From Thermoplasmata archaeon (GTDB taxonomy: Archaea > Thermoplasmatota > Thermoplasmata > Lutacidiplasmatales > UBA184), in NCBI GenBank assembly GCA_021806135.1, contig JAJZYB010000001.1:1-64000 (forward strand): a stretch of 64,000 nucleotides of DNA, written 5' to 3'. The translations under genes were made by a program, and so were the position numbers. Positions 41,884 to 49,904 of the stretch are shown one piece after another; the stretch's first letter is position 1, and every line of letters starts with the position of its first letter. A model generated the notes under the pieces. The model saw only the letters and a program-made list of their open reading frames with translations. It was not told the origin of the DNA and made no database searches.

Positions 41884-43563
41884 ATGAGACCGTTCTTCGC
41901 ATATCTGGCCGTCCTGATGATGCTCGTGGGCATCGTGCTAGGCGCGCTGTGGTACACGTCCCCGCAAGCCGATACCCAGGTGGCTAACGGGCCCACCTTC
42001 CCGAGCTTCGTGGCGCAGGGGCAGGTGGGGGACCCCTTCGTAGGGAGCCTGGGGCTGGCCTTCACGAGCCCGTACGGGACGAACGGCACGCCCTTCACCT
42101 ATCATGTGGCCTACCAGTACGGTAGTCCGCAGGCGAAGGTCTACGTACAAGCGTGCTCGCCGGGCCAGACCTTCTCCTGTGGCAGCCCTGGTCCTTCGGC
42201 GCCGCTGTTGCTGAGTCTGACGGGCGCGTCCTCCACCGGATCCTTCACCGGGAAGGCCGGGAACTGGTATGTGGTCGTCTCCAACGAACCGGTCATCGTG
42301 ACCGTCACCGCCAACCCCGAACCCACGGAACTGGCCGCGGAGATCGCTGCGGCGGCCCTCTTCTTCGGCGGAGGAGGGCTCCTGGTGGTGGGGCTCATCC
42401 TCCGGGACCCCAAGGCGCGGCCGGCGCCCCGCCTGGCAAGGCTGAAGCGGACGCTGTACTTCTTCTTCCAGAGCAAGCTCGCGGTCTTTGGGCTCGCGAT
42501 CTTGCTGTTCTACGTGGCGGTGGCCATCCTCTCGCCGGTCCTCGCCCCATATTCTGGCACGAACTCCACGCCCACCAACGGGGACGCCTCCACGCTCTCC
42601 ACCTACTGTGCCTACACCCCCTCCTACGTGGAGCCCTCCACCCCCGGCGGGTGCAGCTTCCCGCAATGCGTGTATGCTGCCAACAACCAACCACCGATGC
42701 CGGGGAACTGCGTGGCCTACCCGGTGACCGGCTTCCCGGCGCTGGGGAACCCCGCGAACGTCCCGCCGACCTGGAGCGGGACGAACTTGGGTCCACTTCC
42801 CATGGGGTCCATCCTCTTCTCCCAGTCGTACTTCCTGAACACCTACCAGGCGGAGATCCGGGCCACGCCCTGGGACCTGATCATCGCGGGAGCGGTGGTG
42901 GTGAGCGGGGCGACCATCGGCCTATTGCTCGGCGCGGTGGCGGGGTTCTCGGGGGGGTACTTTGACGAGGTGGTCATGCGGGTGACGGATGTGTTCCTCT
43001 CGATCCCGGGGCTGTTCCTGGTGCTGGTGATCCTGGCGGTGTTCACCTCGGCCGTCTCCTCCGGCGTTGGTGCTCGGATCGCGCTGTTGATCGGGGCGTT
43101 CGTGATCACGTGGTGGCCGAGCTATACGCGGATCGTCCGGGGGCAGGTGCTGGTGACCCGGGAGCAGAAGTACGTGGAGGCCGCGCAGGCCAGCGGGGCG
43201 AAATCCGGACGGATCCTGCGGAAGCACATCATCCCGAACAGCCTCTACCCGGTCCTCGTCTCCATGTCGCTGGACATCGGGACGGTGCCGCTGCTGCTGG
43301 GGGCGATCGCCTTCCTGGGGTTTGCGGCGTACGTCTTCCCGAGCACGAGCACGCTCTTCCCGGAGTGGGGGGTGCTGTCGGCGTGGACGGTGAGCACGAG
43401 CGGACAGAACAGCAACAATGTGTTCTCCATCATCGTGGGGGGCCAACCGTTCCCGTGGTGGCAGATTCTCTTCCCCGGGCTGGCGCTGTTCATGTTCGCG
43501 ATCTCGGTGAACTTCCTGGCGGACGGGCTGAGGGACGCGCTGGATCCCCGGTTGAGGAGGTAA
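41884..43563 (+). CDS. Peptide-type ABC transporter permease, DppC-like, with extra ectodomain
   Basis: 559 residues, against about 300 in ordinary DppC. The first 175 residues are an addition: a membrane helix (FFAYLAVLMMLVGIVLGALWY), a 120-residue Gly/Ser/Thr-rich extracellular domain with a Cys pair (CSPGQTFSC), and a second helix (IAAAALFFGGGGLLVVGLIL). Then comes the canonical DppC: FFQSKLAVFGLAILLFYVAVAIL, an extended outside loop with several Cys (CAY, CSFPQC, NCVAYP), and the transport core with VSGATIGLLLGAVAGFSGGYFDEVVMRVTDVFLSIPG and the EAA loop AQASGAKSGRILRKHIIPNSLYPVL. The extra ectodomain could capture substrate in place of a binding protein (inference). Confidence 0.9.
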   Translation: MRPFFAYLAVLMMLVGIVLGALWYTSPQADTQVANGPTFPSFVAQGQVGDPFVGSLGLAFTSPYGTNGTPFTYHVAYQYGSPQAKVYVQACSPGQTFSCGSPGPSAPLLLSLTGASSTGSFTGKAGNWYVVVSNEPVIVTVTANPEPTELAAEIAAAALFFGGGGLLVVGLILRDPKARPAPRLARLKRTLYFFFQSKLAVFGLAILLFYVAVAILSPVLAPYSGTNSTPTNGDASTLSTYCAYTPSYVEPSTPGGCSFPQCVYAANNQPPMPGNCVAYPVTGFPALGNPANVPPTWSGTNLGPLPMGSILFSQSYFLNTYQAEIRATPWDLIIAGAVVVSGATIGLLLGAVAGFSGGYFDEVVMRVTDVFLSIPGLFLVLVILAVFTSAVSSGVGARIALLIGAFVITWWPSYTRIVRGQVLVTREQKYVEAAQASGAKSGRILRKHIIPNSLYPVLVSMSLDIGTVPLLLGAIAFLGFAAYVFPSTSTLFPEWGVLSAWTVSTSGQNSNNVFSIIVGGQPFPWWQILFPGLALFMFAISVNFLADGLRDALDPRLRR

Positions 43564-43568
43564 GGATC

Positions 43569-45434
43569 CTGTCCACTTCGGAAGTTCAGGCCACCGCCCC
43601 GCCTCCTCCCGCCGAGGAGCTGACCCAGAGCCGGGAGTCGGCGGAGTCCGCATTCCTTACCGGAGGCCGTGCGGAAGGAAGCGCCGCCGCCCCCTCCGCC
43701 TCCGATGTGCTCCTTCGGGTCCAGGATCTGAAGACGTACTTCTACACTTACGATGGGGTGGTCCGAGCCCTGGACGGGGTGACCTTCACCATCCGTCGGG
43801 GGGAGACCATCGGGCTGGTCGGCGAGACCGGTTGTGGTAAGTCCGTCACCGCGTTCTCCATCACCCGCCTGGTCGCGGATCCCCCCGGTCGGATCGTGGG
43901 GGGGAAGATCCTGTTCAACCGAGCCAACCTCCTCTGGAACGCGGACCGGGAAGCGAAGATCAAGCCCATCAAAGGCACGGTCCGGGCCAAGGTGAGACGC
44001 CGGTACCGGCGCATCCGGGACGCCCAGAACCGGCTCACCTCGCTCCGGGGCTCGCAGATCTCCATGATCTTCCAGGAGCCCATGGCCGCCCTCAATCCGG
44101 TCTTCAGCATCTCCAACCAGATCGGAGAGACCTTGCAGCTCCACCGGATGGAGGCCATCTGCCGTCGTCTCTTGGAAGCCAGCCCTGCACCGGTCCGGCT
44201 GGGGAATCTCGCTCCCCTGCTGCTCAAGGCGGCCCAGGAGCCCGGGCAACCTCACCTGGAGGCGGTGGCGAAAACCCTCGCGGAGCGCTCCTTCCGGCCG
44301 GGGCTGGAGACGAAGATCCTCGAACTCTTCCGTGGCCACGAGGCGGATGCTCGCGCGCAACTCCCCGCACTGGAGAAGCACCTCCAAGAGGAGGAGGGCC
44401 CCCGCAAGCTGGACTTGAAGGGAACGGCCGGGAAGATCCTCGAGGCGGCCGGGGAGCCGGCGCAACCCCGATTGAAGGCGGTCTGCCACGAGGTGGCGGC
44501 CCAGGTCGGGGTCCCGTCGTTGGAGACGGAACTCTTCTACCTGTTCAAGGGCCGGACCCAGGACCCTCAGAAGATGCTCCCGGGGGTGGCGAGGGCCGTC
44601 CGACGGGTGACCCTCACCCCTTCCCAGCGGAAGTACCTCATTTTCCGGGCCAAGCTGGCCCGCCACCAGGCCGGGATGCGTGGCCTGTACCTCCGGGAGA
44701 TGGAGCAGGGGCGGAGCAGCCGGAACGACCGCCGGAAGCTGGGGCTACGGTTCCTGCGCACGTCCGCCTCCTCGTGGGGACTCCGACTCCCGTTCTACCG
44801 TGGGCACAACCGCCGCCCGCTGGACCGGGAGATCTTCTGGCAGACCGTGCGACTCTTGGAGGGCGTGGGGATCGCGAACCCCGTCCAGGTGGCGAGAGGC
44901 TATCCCCACGAGCTTTCCGGAGGGATGATCCAGCGGGTGATGATCGCCATGGCTCTAGCCCCGGAACCCGCGCTGCTCATCGCCGACGAGCCCACCACGG
45001 CGCTGGACGTGACCATCCAGGCCCAGATCCTGGAGCTCATGCGGGACCTGAAGGCCCGGATCGGGACCTCCATCCTGCTCATCACCCACGACCTGGGGGT
45101 GGTCGCCGAGGTCTGCGACCGCGTCTGCGTGATGTACGCCGGGAACATCGTGGAGGTGGCCCCGGTGCAGGACCTCTACTCCCGCCCGCTGCACCCGTAC
45201 AGCCAGGGTCTCCTGGCCTCCATCCCACGGATGGATGACCCGAACAAGAAGCTCGAGAGCATCCCCGGTTCGGTTCCGAACCTCATTCGCCCCCCCAGTG
45301 GCTGCCGGTTCCACCCCCGGTGTGCCCACGCCATGGAGGTGTGCAAGGTGAAGCGCCCCCCGATGACCCAGGAAGGCCCCGACCACGCGGTCGCCTGCTG
45401 GCTGTATTCCGGACCGGAGGTGAAGGAGTATTAA
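43569..45434 (+). CDS. Peptide-type ABC transporter ATPase, DppD-like, with duplicated helical insertion
   Basis: About 621 residues, against roughly 330 in ordinary DppD. After a Pro/Ala-rich N-terminus comes the domain start [26 protein letters not shown], Walker [10 protein letters not shown]-loop [23 protein letters not shown], signature LSGGMIQRV, Walker [14 protein letters not shown], switch THDLG and the oligopeptide C-terminal domain ([14 protein letters not shown]). Between Q-loop and signature, bases 44150-44830 encode about 225 extra residues with an internal repeat. No ATG, GTG or TTG follows the upstream stop until GTG 43707; AGGAGGT at 43555-43561 sits 7 bases before CTG 43569, so a CTG start is suggested. 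From GTG 43707 it would be 575 residues. Confidence 0.88.
   Translation: MSTSEVQATAPPPPAEELTQSRESAESAFLTGGRAEGSAAAPSASDVLLRVQDLKTYFYTYDGVVRALDGVTFTIRRGETIGLVGETGCGKSVTAFSITRLVADPPGRIVGGKILFNRANLLWNADREAKIKPIKGTVRAKVRRRYRRIRDAQNRLTSLRGSQISMIFQEPMAALNPVFSISNQIGETLQLHRMEAICRRLLEASPAPVRLGNLAPLLLKAAQEPGQPHLEAVAKTLAERSFRPGLETKILELFRGHEADARAQLPALEKHLQEEEGPRKLDLKGTAGKILEAAGEPAQPRLKAVCHEVAAQVGVPSLETELFYLFKGRTQDPQKMLPGVARAVRRVTLTPSQRKYLIFRAKLARHQAGMRGLYLREMEQGRSSRNDRRKLGLRFLRTSASSWGLRLPFYRGHNRRPLDREIFWQTVRLLEGVGIANPVQVARGYPHELSGGMIQRVMIAMALAPEPALLIADEPTTALDVTIQAQILELMRDLKARIGTSILLITHDLGVVAEVCDRVCVMYAGNIVEVAPVQDLYSRPLHPYSQGLLASIPRMDDPNKKLESIPGSVPNLIRPPSGCRFHPRCAHAMEVCKVKRPPMTQEGPDHAVACWLYSGPEVKEY
44199..44603 (+). 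repeat. Tandem duplication of a 63-65-residue helical module inside DppD-like ATPase
   Basis: Copy A (44199-44387) and copy B (44412-44603), offset 213 bases, share an aligned pattern: K/E-AA-x-EP-x-QP-x-L-x-AV, then P-x-LET, then LF-(R/K)-G, then D, then LP. Examples are [10 protein letters not shown] against [10 protein letters not shown], and [12 protein letters not shown] against [15 protein letters not shown] identity is lower than protein similarity, so the duplication is not recent. Confidence 0.8.
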
Positions 45435-45522
45435 CGCCACCCCAGGCGCTTCGGCCGACGACGAAGGTGGAGAGCAGCCCCGCCTGGCGGCCTCCCTGGC
45501 CCCTCCCGGGAAGGAGATGCTC

Positions 45523-46944
45523 ATGGTCGCCTGGCAATTGCGGAAGTACTTTCCCCTCCGGGGGGGGGTGCTGTCCAGCCACATCGGGGATGTCCGTGCG
45601 GTGGACGGGGTGAGCTTTGACCTACGTCGGGGGGAGACCGTCGGGCTGGTGGGGGAAAGCGGGTGCGGGAAGACCACCGTGGGCCGGCTCATGCTCCGGC
45701 TCATCGAACCCTCCGGAGGGCACACGTTCTTCCAGCCTCCTCCGGAGGTGGCCCGACGTCTGACCGAGATCAGGGACGAGCTCCGGAAGCTGAATCCCCT
45801 CGGCACCGAGACCCTGGCCCCCGCCCTCAAGGCCGGCGCAGGATCCACCGACCCGACGGTCCGGGAGAGCCGGGTGCTCCTCAAGGAGCTCGACCAGTTC
45901 GCGGACCAGTACTCGCTCTATCGGCTCTCCCCCGCCAAGATGCGGAAGCTCCGGGGGAAGCTCCAGATCGTTTTCCAGGACCCCTTCAGCTCCCTGTCCC
46001 CGCGTATGCTCGTTCGGGACATCGTCTCCGAGCCGCTGACCATCCACCACTGGGGCAACCGGAAGCAGCGCTACGAACGCGTGGCCGAGCTCTTGACGTC
46101 CGTGGGCCTGAATCCCGAGCACCTCTGGCGCTTCCCCCACGAGTTCTCCGGCGGGCAGCGTCAGCGCATTGGGATCGCCCGGGCCCTGGCCCTGCGGCCG
46201 GATTTCATCGTCCTGGACGAGCCCACCAGCGCCCTGGACGTCTCCGTCCAGGCCCAGATCCTCAACATCCTGCTCCGGCTGCAGCGGGAGCAGAACCTGT
46301 CCTACCTGTTCATCTCGCACCATCTGAGCGTGGTGCGGGCGGTCTCCCACCGGGTGGTGGTGATGTACCTGGGGAAGGTGGCGGAGTGGGCCAACACGGA
46401 GGAGCTCTTCGAACACCCGCTCCATCCGTACACCCAGGCGCTCCTCTCGGCGATCCCGATCCCCGACCCCGCCCTCAAGCGGGAGCGGATCATCCTCTCG
46501 GGGGATGTGCCGAGCCCGGCCTCCCCGCCTTCGGGATGCCGTTTCCACACCCGATGCCCCATGGTCATGCCCGTCTGCTCCAAGGTGGAGCCGCCTTTGA
46601 TCCCCACCGGAAGACGGGGGCACTACGTGGCCTGCCACCTGTATCCGGGCGCCTCGCTCCCGGAGTACGGGCTCATCTCGAGCCGGTCCCCGGAAGTGAT
46701 CGAGATCCCCTCCACGGCTCCGCCGGTGGAAGGAGGACCGCTCTCCAGCCCGACGCCGGCCGATCTTCCCACCCCGTCCACCCCGACAGCGGCGGAGGGG
46801 AGACCGACCCCGGTGGACCCGGTGGTGCTTCAACGGCTGGTAACGGGCTGGCGGGATGCACCGGTGGAGCCGACCGATCCCGCCGGGGGGCCGGGACCGA
46901 ACTCGCCCCGTTCCCTGGCCGTCCCGCCCGAACCGGCCCCCTAG
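45523..46944 (+). CDS. Peptide-type ABC transporter ATPase, DppF-like
   Basis: 473 residues from ATG 45523, for which AAGGAG is 6 bases upstream; an ATG at 45517 touches that site. Walker [10 protein letters not shown] near 45, Q-loop [13 protein letters not shown], signature [15 protein letters not shown], Walker [19 protein letters not shown], switch ISHHLSVV, and the oligopeptide C-terminal domain with [14 protein letters not shown]. About 50 extra residues lie between Walker A and the Q-loop. The last 90 residues are a Pro/Ser/Thr-rich tail not normal for the family. It forms the ATPase pair with the DppD-like protein to drive uptake of peptides or related solutes. Confidence 0.92.
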   Translation: MVAWQLRKYFPLRGGVLSSHIGDVRAVDGVSFDLRRGETVGLVGESGCGKTTVGRLMLRLIEPSGGHTFFQPPPEVARRLTEIRDELRKLNPLGTETLAPALKAGAGSTDPTVRESRVLLKELDQFADQYSLYRLSPAKMRKLRGKLQIVFQDPFSSLSPRMLVRDIVSEPLTIHHWGNRKQRYERVAELLTSVGLNPEHLWRFPHEFSGGQRQRIGIARALALRPDFIVLDEPTSALDVSVQAQILNILLRLQREQNLSYLFISHHLSVVRAVSHRVVVMYLGKVAEWANTEELFEHPLHPYTQALLSAIPIPDPALKRERIILSGDVPSPASPPSGCRFHTRCPMVMPVCSKVEPPLIPTGRRGHYVACHLYPGASLPEYGLISSRSPEVIEIPSTAPPVEGGPLSSPTPADLPTPSTPTAAEGRPTPVDPVVLQRLVTGWRDAPVEPTDPAGGPGPNSPRSLAVPPEPAP

Positions 46945-46968
46945 AGCGCCGGCGACCGGCAGACGACC

Positions 46969-47424
46969 ATGGCGTCTTCCGGGGGGCCCAGGGGTGTCCA
47001 TCTACGGGGGGAGGAACGAAAGCGAGCCCTTGCCGAGCCAGGGCTTGGATGGAAGGAGTGGGCCCTCTACTCCGGCCTCAAGCCCTGGATCGGGCTGGGC
47101 CTCCTGATCATCGATGTCTGGGCCCTCGTCACGGTCATCGGTCTTGCCTCCGAGCCCACGTATGGTCTCTGGGCGCCCTTGGGGTTGGATCCCCTGGCGG
47201 TGGTCCTCTTCTCGCTGATCAGCGCCTTGACGATCTACCTCAACATCGTGCTCTGGAGTTACCTCTGGGCGATTCCCCGGGAGAGTGACCTTCGTCCCGG
47301 GTCGTTCACCCCGACCCTCCTGAGGCCCTTCGCGGTGGGGCGCTGGACCCCCGACTACCCGGCGTGGGCCGCCGGAAGGTTGGGGAATGCGTCCTCCGAA
47401 GCCTCCATCGAAGAGTTTCTCTGA
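46969..47424 (+). CDS. Two-helix membrane protein of unknown function
   Basis: 151 residues, not recognised. Two membrane helices: WIGLGLLIIDVWALVTVIGLA (about 40-60) and PLAVVLFSLISALTIYLNIVLWSYLWAI (about 75-102), flanked by basic and Pro-rich cytosolic parts. It begins 24 bases after the DppF-like gene on the same strand and may be the fifth gene of the peptide transporter operon, perhaps a small accessory subunit. The IS element begins 18 bases after its stop, so anything once downstream has been separated. Confidence 0.65.
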   Translation: MASSGGPRGVHLRGEERKRALAEPGLGWKEWALYSGLKPWIGLGLLIIDVWALVTVIGLASEPTYGLWAPLGLDPLAVVLFSLISALTIYLNIVLWSYLWAIPRESDLRPGSFTPTLLRPFAVGRWTPDYPAWAAGRLGNASSEASIEEFL

Positions 47425-47442
47425 CCCGGGGACGAGCCCTTA

Positions 47443-47471
47443 GGGTTCGTTAATTAATAATCGCTCTATCT
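47443..47471. repeat. Left terminal inverted repeat of the IS
   Basis: Starts GGGTTCGTTA and ends AATAATCGCTCTATCT. Matches the inverted right end at 24 of 29 positions. The transposase stop codon lies within it. Confidence 0.85.
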
Positions 47472-48677
47472 TCTTGCCCTTCTTCTCGGCAGGATGGCGT
47501 AGTTCCAGTCCCCATGGAACGTGTCCGGGCGAAGCTGGACTCGGGCCATCTCAGCCTCCGTGATCTCCCTCCCCTCCGGATACATCCCTCGGTCGATCTC
47601 GGCCCGTACCCGCAACCCGGTCTGGGTCCGCGTCGACCCGATCAGGTTCACGATGACCGCCAGGCTCGTCAACGGCCGTCCCCGCCAGTTCTGCGTGATG
47701 AACGAGAAGAGCCGATGCTCGATCTTGTTCCATTTGCTCGTCCCGGGGGGGAAGTGGAGCATGTGAAGGGTGAGTCCCGTCCGGTCCGCGAACCTCTGGA
47801 GCTCCCACTTCCACAGGCGGACACGAGGGCTATTGCTCCCTCCGGCGTCGGCCGTGATCAGGAGTGACCGGGCTTGGGGATAGGCGGCGCGGCCCATGTT
47901 CCGCCACCATCGCCCGATCGAGTGGACGGCGAAGCTTGCCGTGTCATGGTCGATCCCCACGCTGACCCACCCGTCGTTGCGCTTCAGGTCGTAGACCCCG
48001 TAGGGGATGGCCTTCCCGTTCTCGGGGATCAGGAAGTCGTGGACCCGAACCTTCTCCGGCATCCCGAAGGGACGCCACTCTTTTCCCCCGTTCTTGAACT
48101 CGCCCACCAACTCCTTCTTCTTCGAGTCCACGGAGATGACAGGTTCCCCCGCCCTGAGTTGAGCCGTCGCTTGGGCGTTGATGTACTCGAACTGTGCGTT
48201 GCGGTCCGGGTGGCGAGTACCTTCCTTCGTCTTCTGGTTCCCCTGGAGGCTGTACCCGTTCTTGGCCAAGAGCTCTGCGACCACCGGATAGCTGACCTCA
48301 TGACCCCTCCGATGGAGTTCCCGGGAGAGCACCCGAACACTCTTCAGCGTCCAACGCAGGGAGGTCTCCGGGTCGCCCCGGGCCCCGGGCTCGACCAGGG
48401 CCTCCAGATCGGAGAGAAGGTCGGGGTCCTTCTCGACCAGCGACTTGCGCCCGGCCCCGGGCCGACGGACGCGGGAGATGGGCATTCGAGAGGGATGGAC
48501 CAGTTCATGGATGCCCCGGACGAGGGTGCTCCGGGCCATGCCCGTGGCTTCGTGGACGAGTTGGATCCCCCCATAGCCGAGGGCCCGAGCCTCGGCCGCG
48601 AAGACCAGCCTACGGCGGCGCTCGTCGAGCGAGCGCTCGAGCAAGGAGAATTTCTCACGGAGCGCCCGGACATCCAC
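47466..48677 (-). CDS. ISAzo13-family DDE transposase
   Basis: 403 residues, full length with no frameshift. The N-terminal third is helix-turn-helix DNA binding (GGIQLVHEATGMARSTLVRGIHEL, then RRPGAGRKSLVEKDP). The catalytic core shows Asp 184 (VISVDSKKKELVGEF), Asp 277 (LLITADAGGSNSPR) and Glu 320 (PPGTSKWNKIEHRLFSFI), the DDE triad of the ISAzo13 family. QGNQKTKEGTRHPDRNAQFEYIN near 145-167 and the end VQLRPDTFHGDWNYAI are family signatures. It cuts and joins DNA ends at the flanking inverted repeats. GC content is similar to neighbouring genes. Confidence 0.93.
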   Translation of the reverse strand: MDVRALREKFSLLERSLDERRRRLVFAAEARALGYGGIQLVHEATGMARSTLVRGIHELVHPSRMPISRVRRPGAGRKSLVEKDPDLLSDLEALVEPGARGDPETSLRWTLKSVRVLSRELHRRGHEVSYPVVAELLAKNGYSLQGNQKTKEGTRHPDRNAQFEYINAQATAQLRAGEPVISVDSKKKELVGEFKNGGKEWRPFGMPEKVRVHDFLIPENGKAIPYGVYDLKRNDGWVSVGIDHDTASFAVHSIGRWWRNMGRAAYPQARSLLITADAGGSNSPRVRLWKWELQRFADRTGLTLHMLHFPPGTSKWNKIEHRLFSFITQNWRGRPLTSLAVIVNLIGSTRTQTGLRVRAEIDRGMYPEGREITEAEMARVQLRPDTFHGDWNYAILPRRRARR

Positions 48678-48699
48678 GCACCGGGATACTCCTCCAACT

Positions 48700-48728
48700 A
48701 GATAAAGCGATTATTTGCTAACGAGCCC
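48700..48728. repeat. Right terminal inverted repeat of the IS
   Basis: Ends TAACGAGCCC; read inverted it begins GGGCTCGTTA and contains AATAATCGCTTTATCT, pairing with the left end. It lies 22 bases before the transposase start. Confidence 0.85.
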
Positions 48729-48731
48729 TTA

Positions 48732-49024
48732 AGGTATTGAAGGGACGAATCCGTGCATCGGAAACGGTGAGGGCCCGGGGCCGGTAAATATTGGAAACAT
48801 AGAGTTTGAGAGCCCGTCAGTCAGGTCCTCGTCGGGCACCACAGGGTCCGTTCTAGCCCCGGTAGCCTCTTATCAAACCGCCTCTATTTCGAGTGGTGGA
48901 ACGAACACACCGCACGTCGGTGGTTGGGTGTTCAGTTCCGGGCCAGATGCTAATGATTATTTCTACTTAGATTATCAGCTGCATCGCTGACCTTAGTAAA
49001 GAAGGCAGAGGGGGAGCGAGGGAG
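48732..49024. other. AT-richer gap between the IS and the PKD genes
   Basis: No gene seen. AT-rich runs near 48785 (GTAAATATTGG) and 48950-48975 could hold the promoter of the PKD pair. Base composition is clearly lower in GC than the core genome. Confidence 0.4.
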
Positions 49025-49444
49025 TTGTCCGGTAGACACCACCATAATGATCATCGGTATGGGCAGGGAAAATTTGTAATCGTTAGGGTCCTCATACTGG
49101 TCGCTCTCAACGTCATGTTGGTAGTCCTTCTCCAAGAGGCGTTGCCCCCTGCTGGAGTTTCATTGGGCGCCCAGGACAACGCAACTGTTTCTTGCACGGG
49201 TGGCCGGGGTTTTTTTCCGACGGTCTTGGTCCGCTTTGAGCTGAATGCGAGTGGCGGTGAGAAGCCCTACGTATATTCTTGGACTTTCGGAGACGGCACG
49301 TCAAACGCGTCATCGGTGCCTTACGTAGTGCATGCGTACCAAAGCTTTGGCCAATTCAAGGTAACAGGAATCGTATATGATGCGTTAGGATATCATGCAA
49401 TTTCCAATACGATATATGTAAATGCCAACATAACTGACTGCTGA
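49025..49444 (+). CDS. Small membrane-anchored PKD-domain protein (first of pair)
   Basis: 139 residues from TTG 49025; GGGGAG 8 bases upstream supports this start, as no usable ATG exists. A His/Asn-rich N-terminus (RHHHNDHRYGQGKF) precedes a membrane helix (VIVRVLILVALNVMLVVLL). Outside lies one PKD domain: VRFELNASGGEKPYVYSWTFGDGTSNASSVPYVVHAYQSFGQFKVTGIVYDALG, with the core SWTFGDGT. A Cys near the start and one at the very end could pair. PKD domains mediate contacts on cell-surface proteins. The gene uses visibly more A/T than the rest of the window, suggesting recent transfer. Confidence 0.75.
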   Translation: MSGRHHHNDHRYGQGKFVIVRVLILVALNVMLVVLLQEALPPAGVSLGAQDNATVSCTGGRGFFPTVLVRFELNASGGEKPYVYSWTFGDGTSNASSVPYVVHAYQSFGQFKVTGIVYDALGYHAISNTIYVNANITDC

Positions 49445-49493
49445 AGATAAGACCCCAGGTGTAGGAGTAATTTTCCGTGAGCGACGGCCCTCT

Positions 49494-49904
49494 ATGCGAG
49501 ATGGTGAAATGAGTCCCGTTGCAGGTCGATGGCGGAGGGTCAGTGGCATTCTGTCGGGTGCCCTGTTGGTGACCGCACTGGTCTTAGCCAGCACAGTAAC
49601 CTACCTGACTTTTCTTGATCGACCGTCCTCCCCGCAGTCCATAGGGACAATCATGATCCAGCTGGAATATGGACCAGAGGTCGGAACTGCACCTTTAACG
49701 GTGAGCTTCCATGTTAACGTAACGGGTGGAGAGAGCCCATACTCGTACTCTTGGAGGTTTGGTGATAGCACAAATTCCACGTCAGGCCCCAATGTGAATC
49801 ATACTTACTCATCGCAGGGCACTTATGGGGCAATGGTGACAGTGACTTGCTTGGCCGGCAGACTAGAGACCGAGTCAAGACAGCTCCTGGTATTCGTGAA
49901 TTAG
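49494..49904 (+). CDS. Small membrane-anchored PKD-domain protein (second of pair)
   Basis: 136 residues with the same layout as its neighbour: a short N-terminus, a membrane helix (VSGILSGALLVTALVLASTVTYLTFL) and one PKD domain (APLTVSFHVNVTGGESPYSYSWRFGDSTNSTSGPNVNHTYSSQGTYGAMVTV). The core reads SWRFGDST instead of FGDGT. The start may be ATG 49494 or ATG 49509. Sequence between the two copies has diverged well beyond a recent duplication. Its end overlaps the oppositely oriented hemL by four bases. Lower GC than hemL. Confidence 0.75.
   Translation: MRDGEMSPVAGRWRRVSGILSGALLVTALVLASTVTYLTFLDRPSSPQSIGTIMIQLEYGPEVGTAPLTVSFHVNVTGGESPYSYSWRFGDSTNSTSGPNVNHTYSSQGTYGAMVTVTCLAGRLETESRQLLVFVN

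Larger units (their letters stand above)
47443..48728 (-). mobile_element. Complete ISAzo13-like insertion sequence
   Basis: A 1286-base element bounded by imperfect 29-base terminal inverted repeats (24 of 29 matches) and flanked on both sides by TTA (47440-47442 and 48729-48731), a likely 3-base target duplication. The single transposase gene fills it and is intact. The longer word ACGAGCCCTTA occurs at both junctions because the target beside the left end already resembled the element end. It separates the peptide transporter operon from the PKD genes. Confidence 0.85.
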
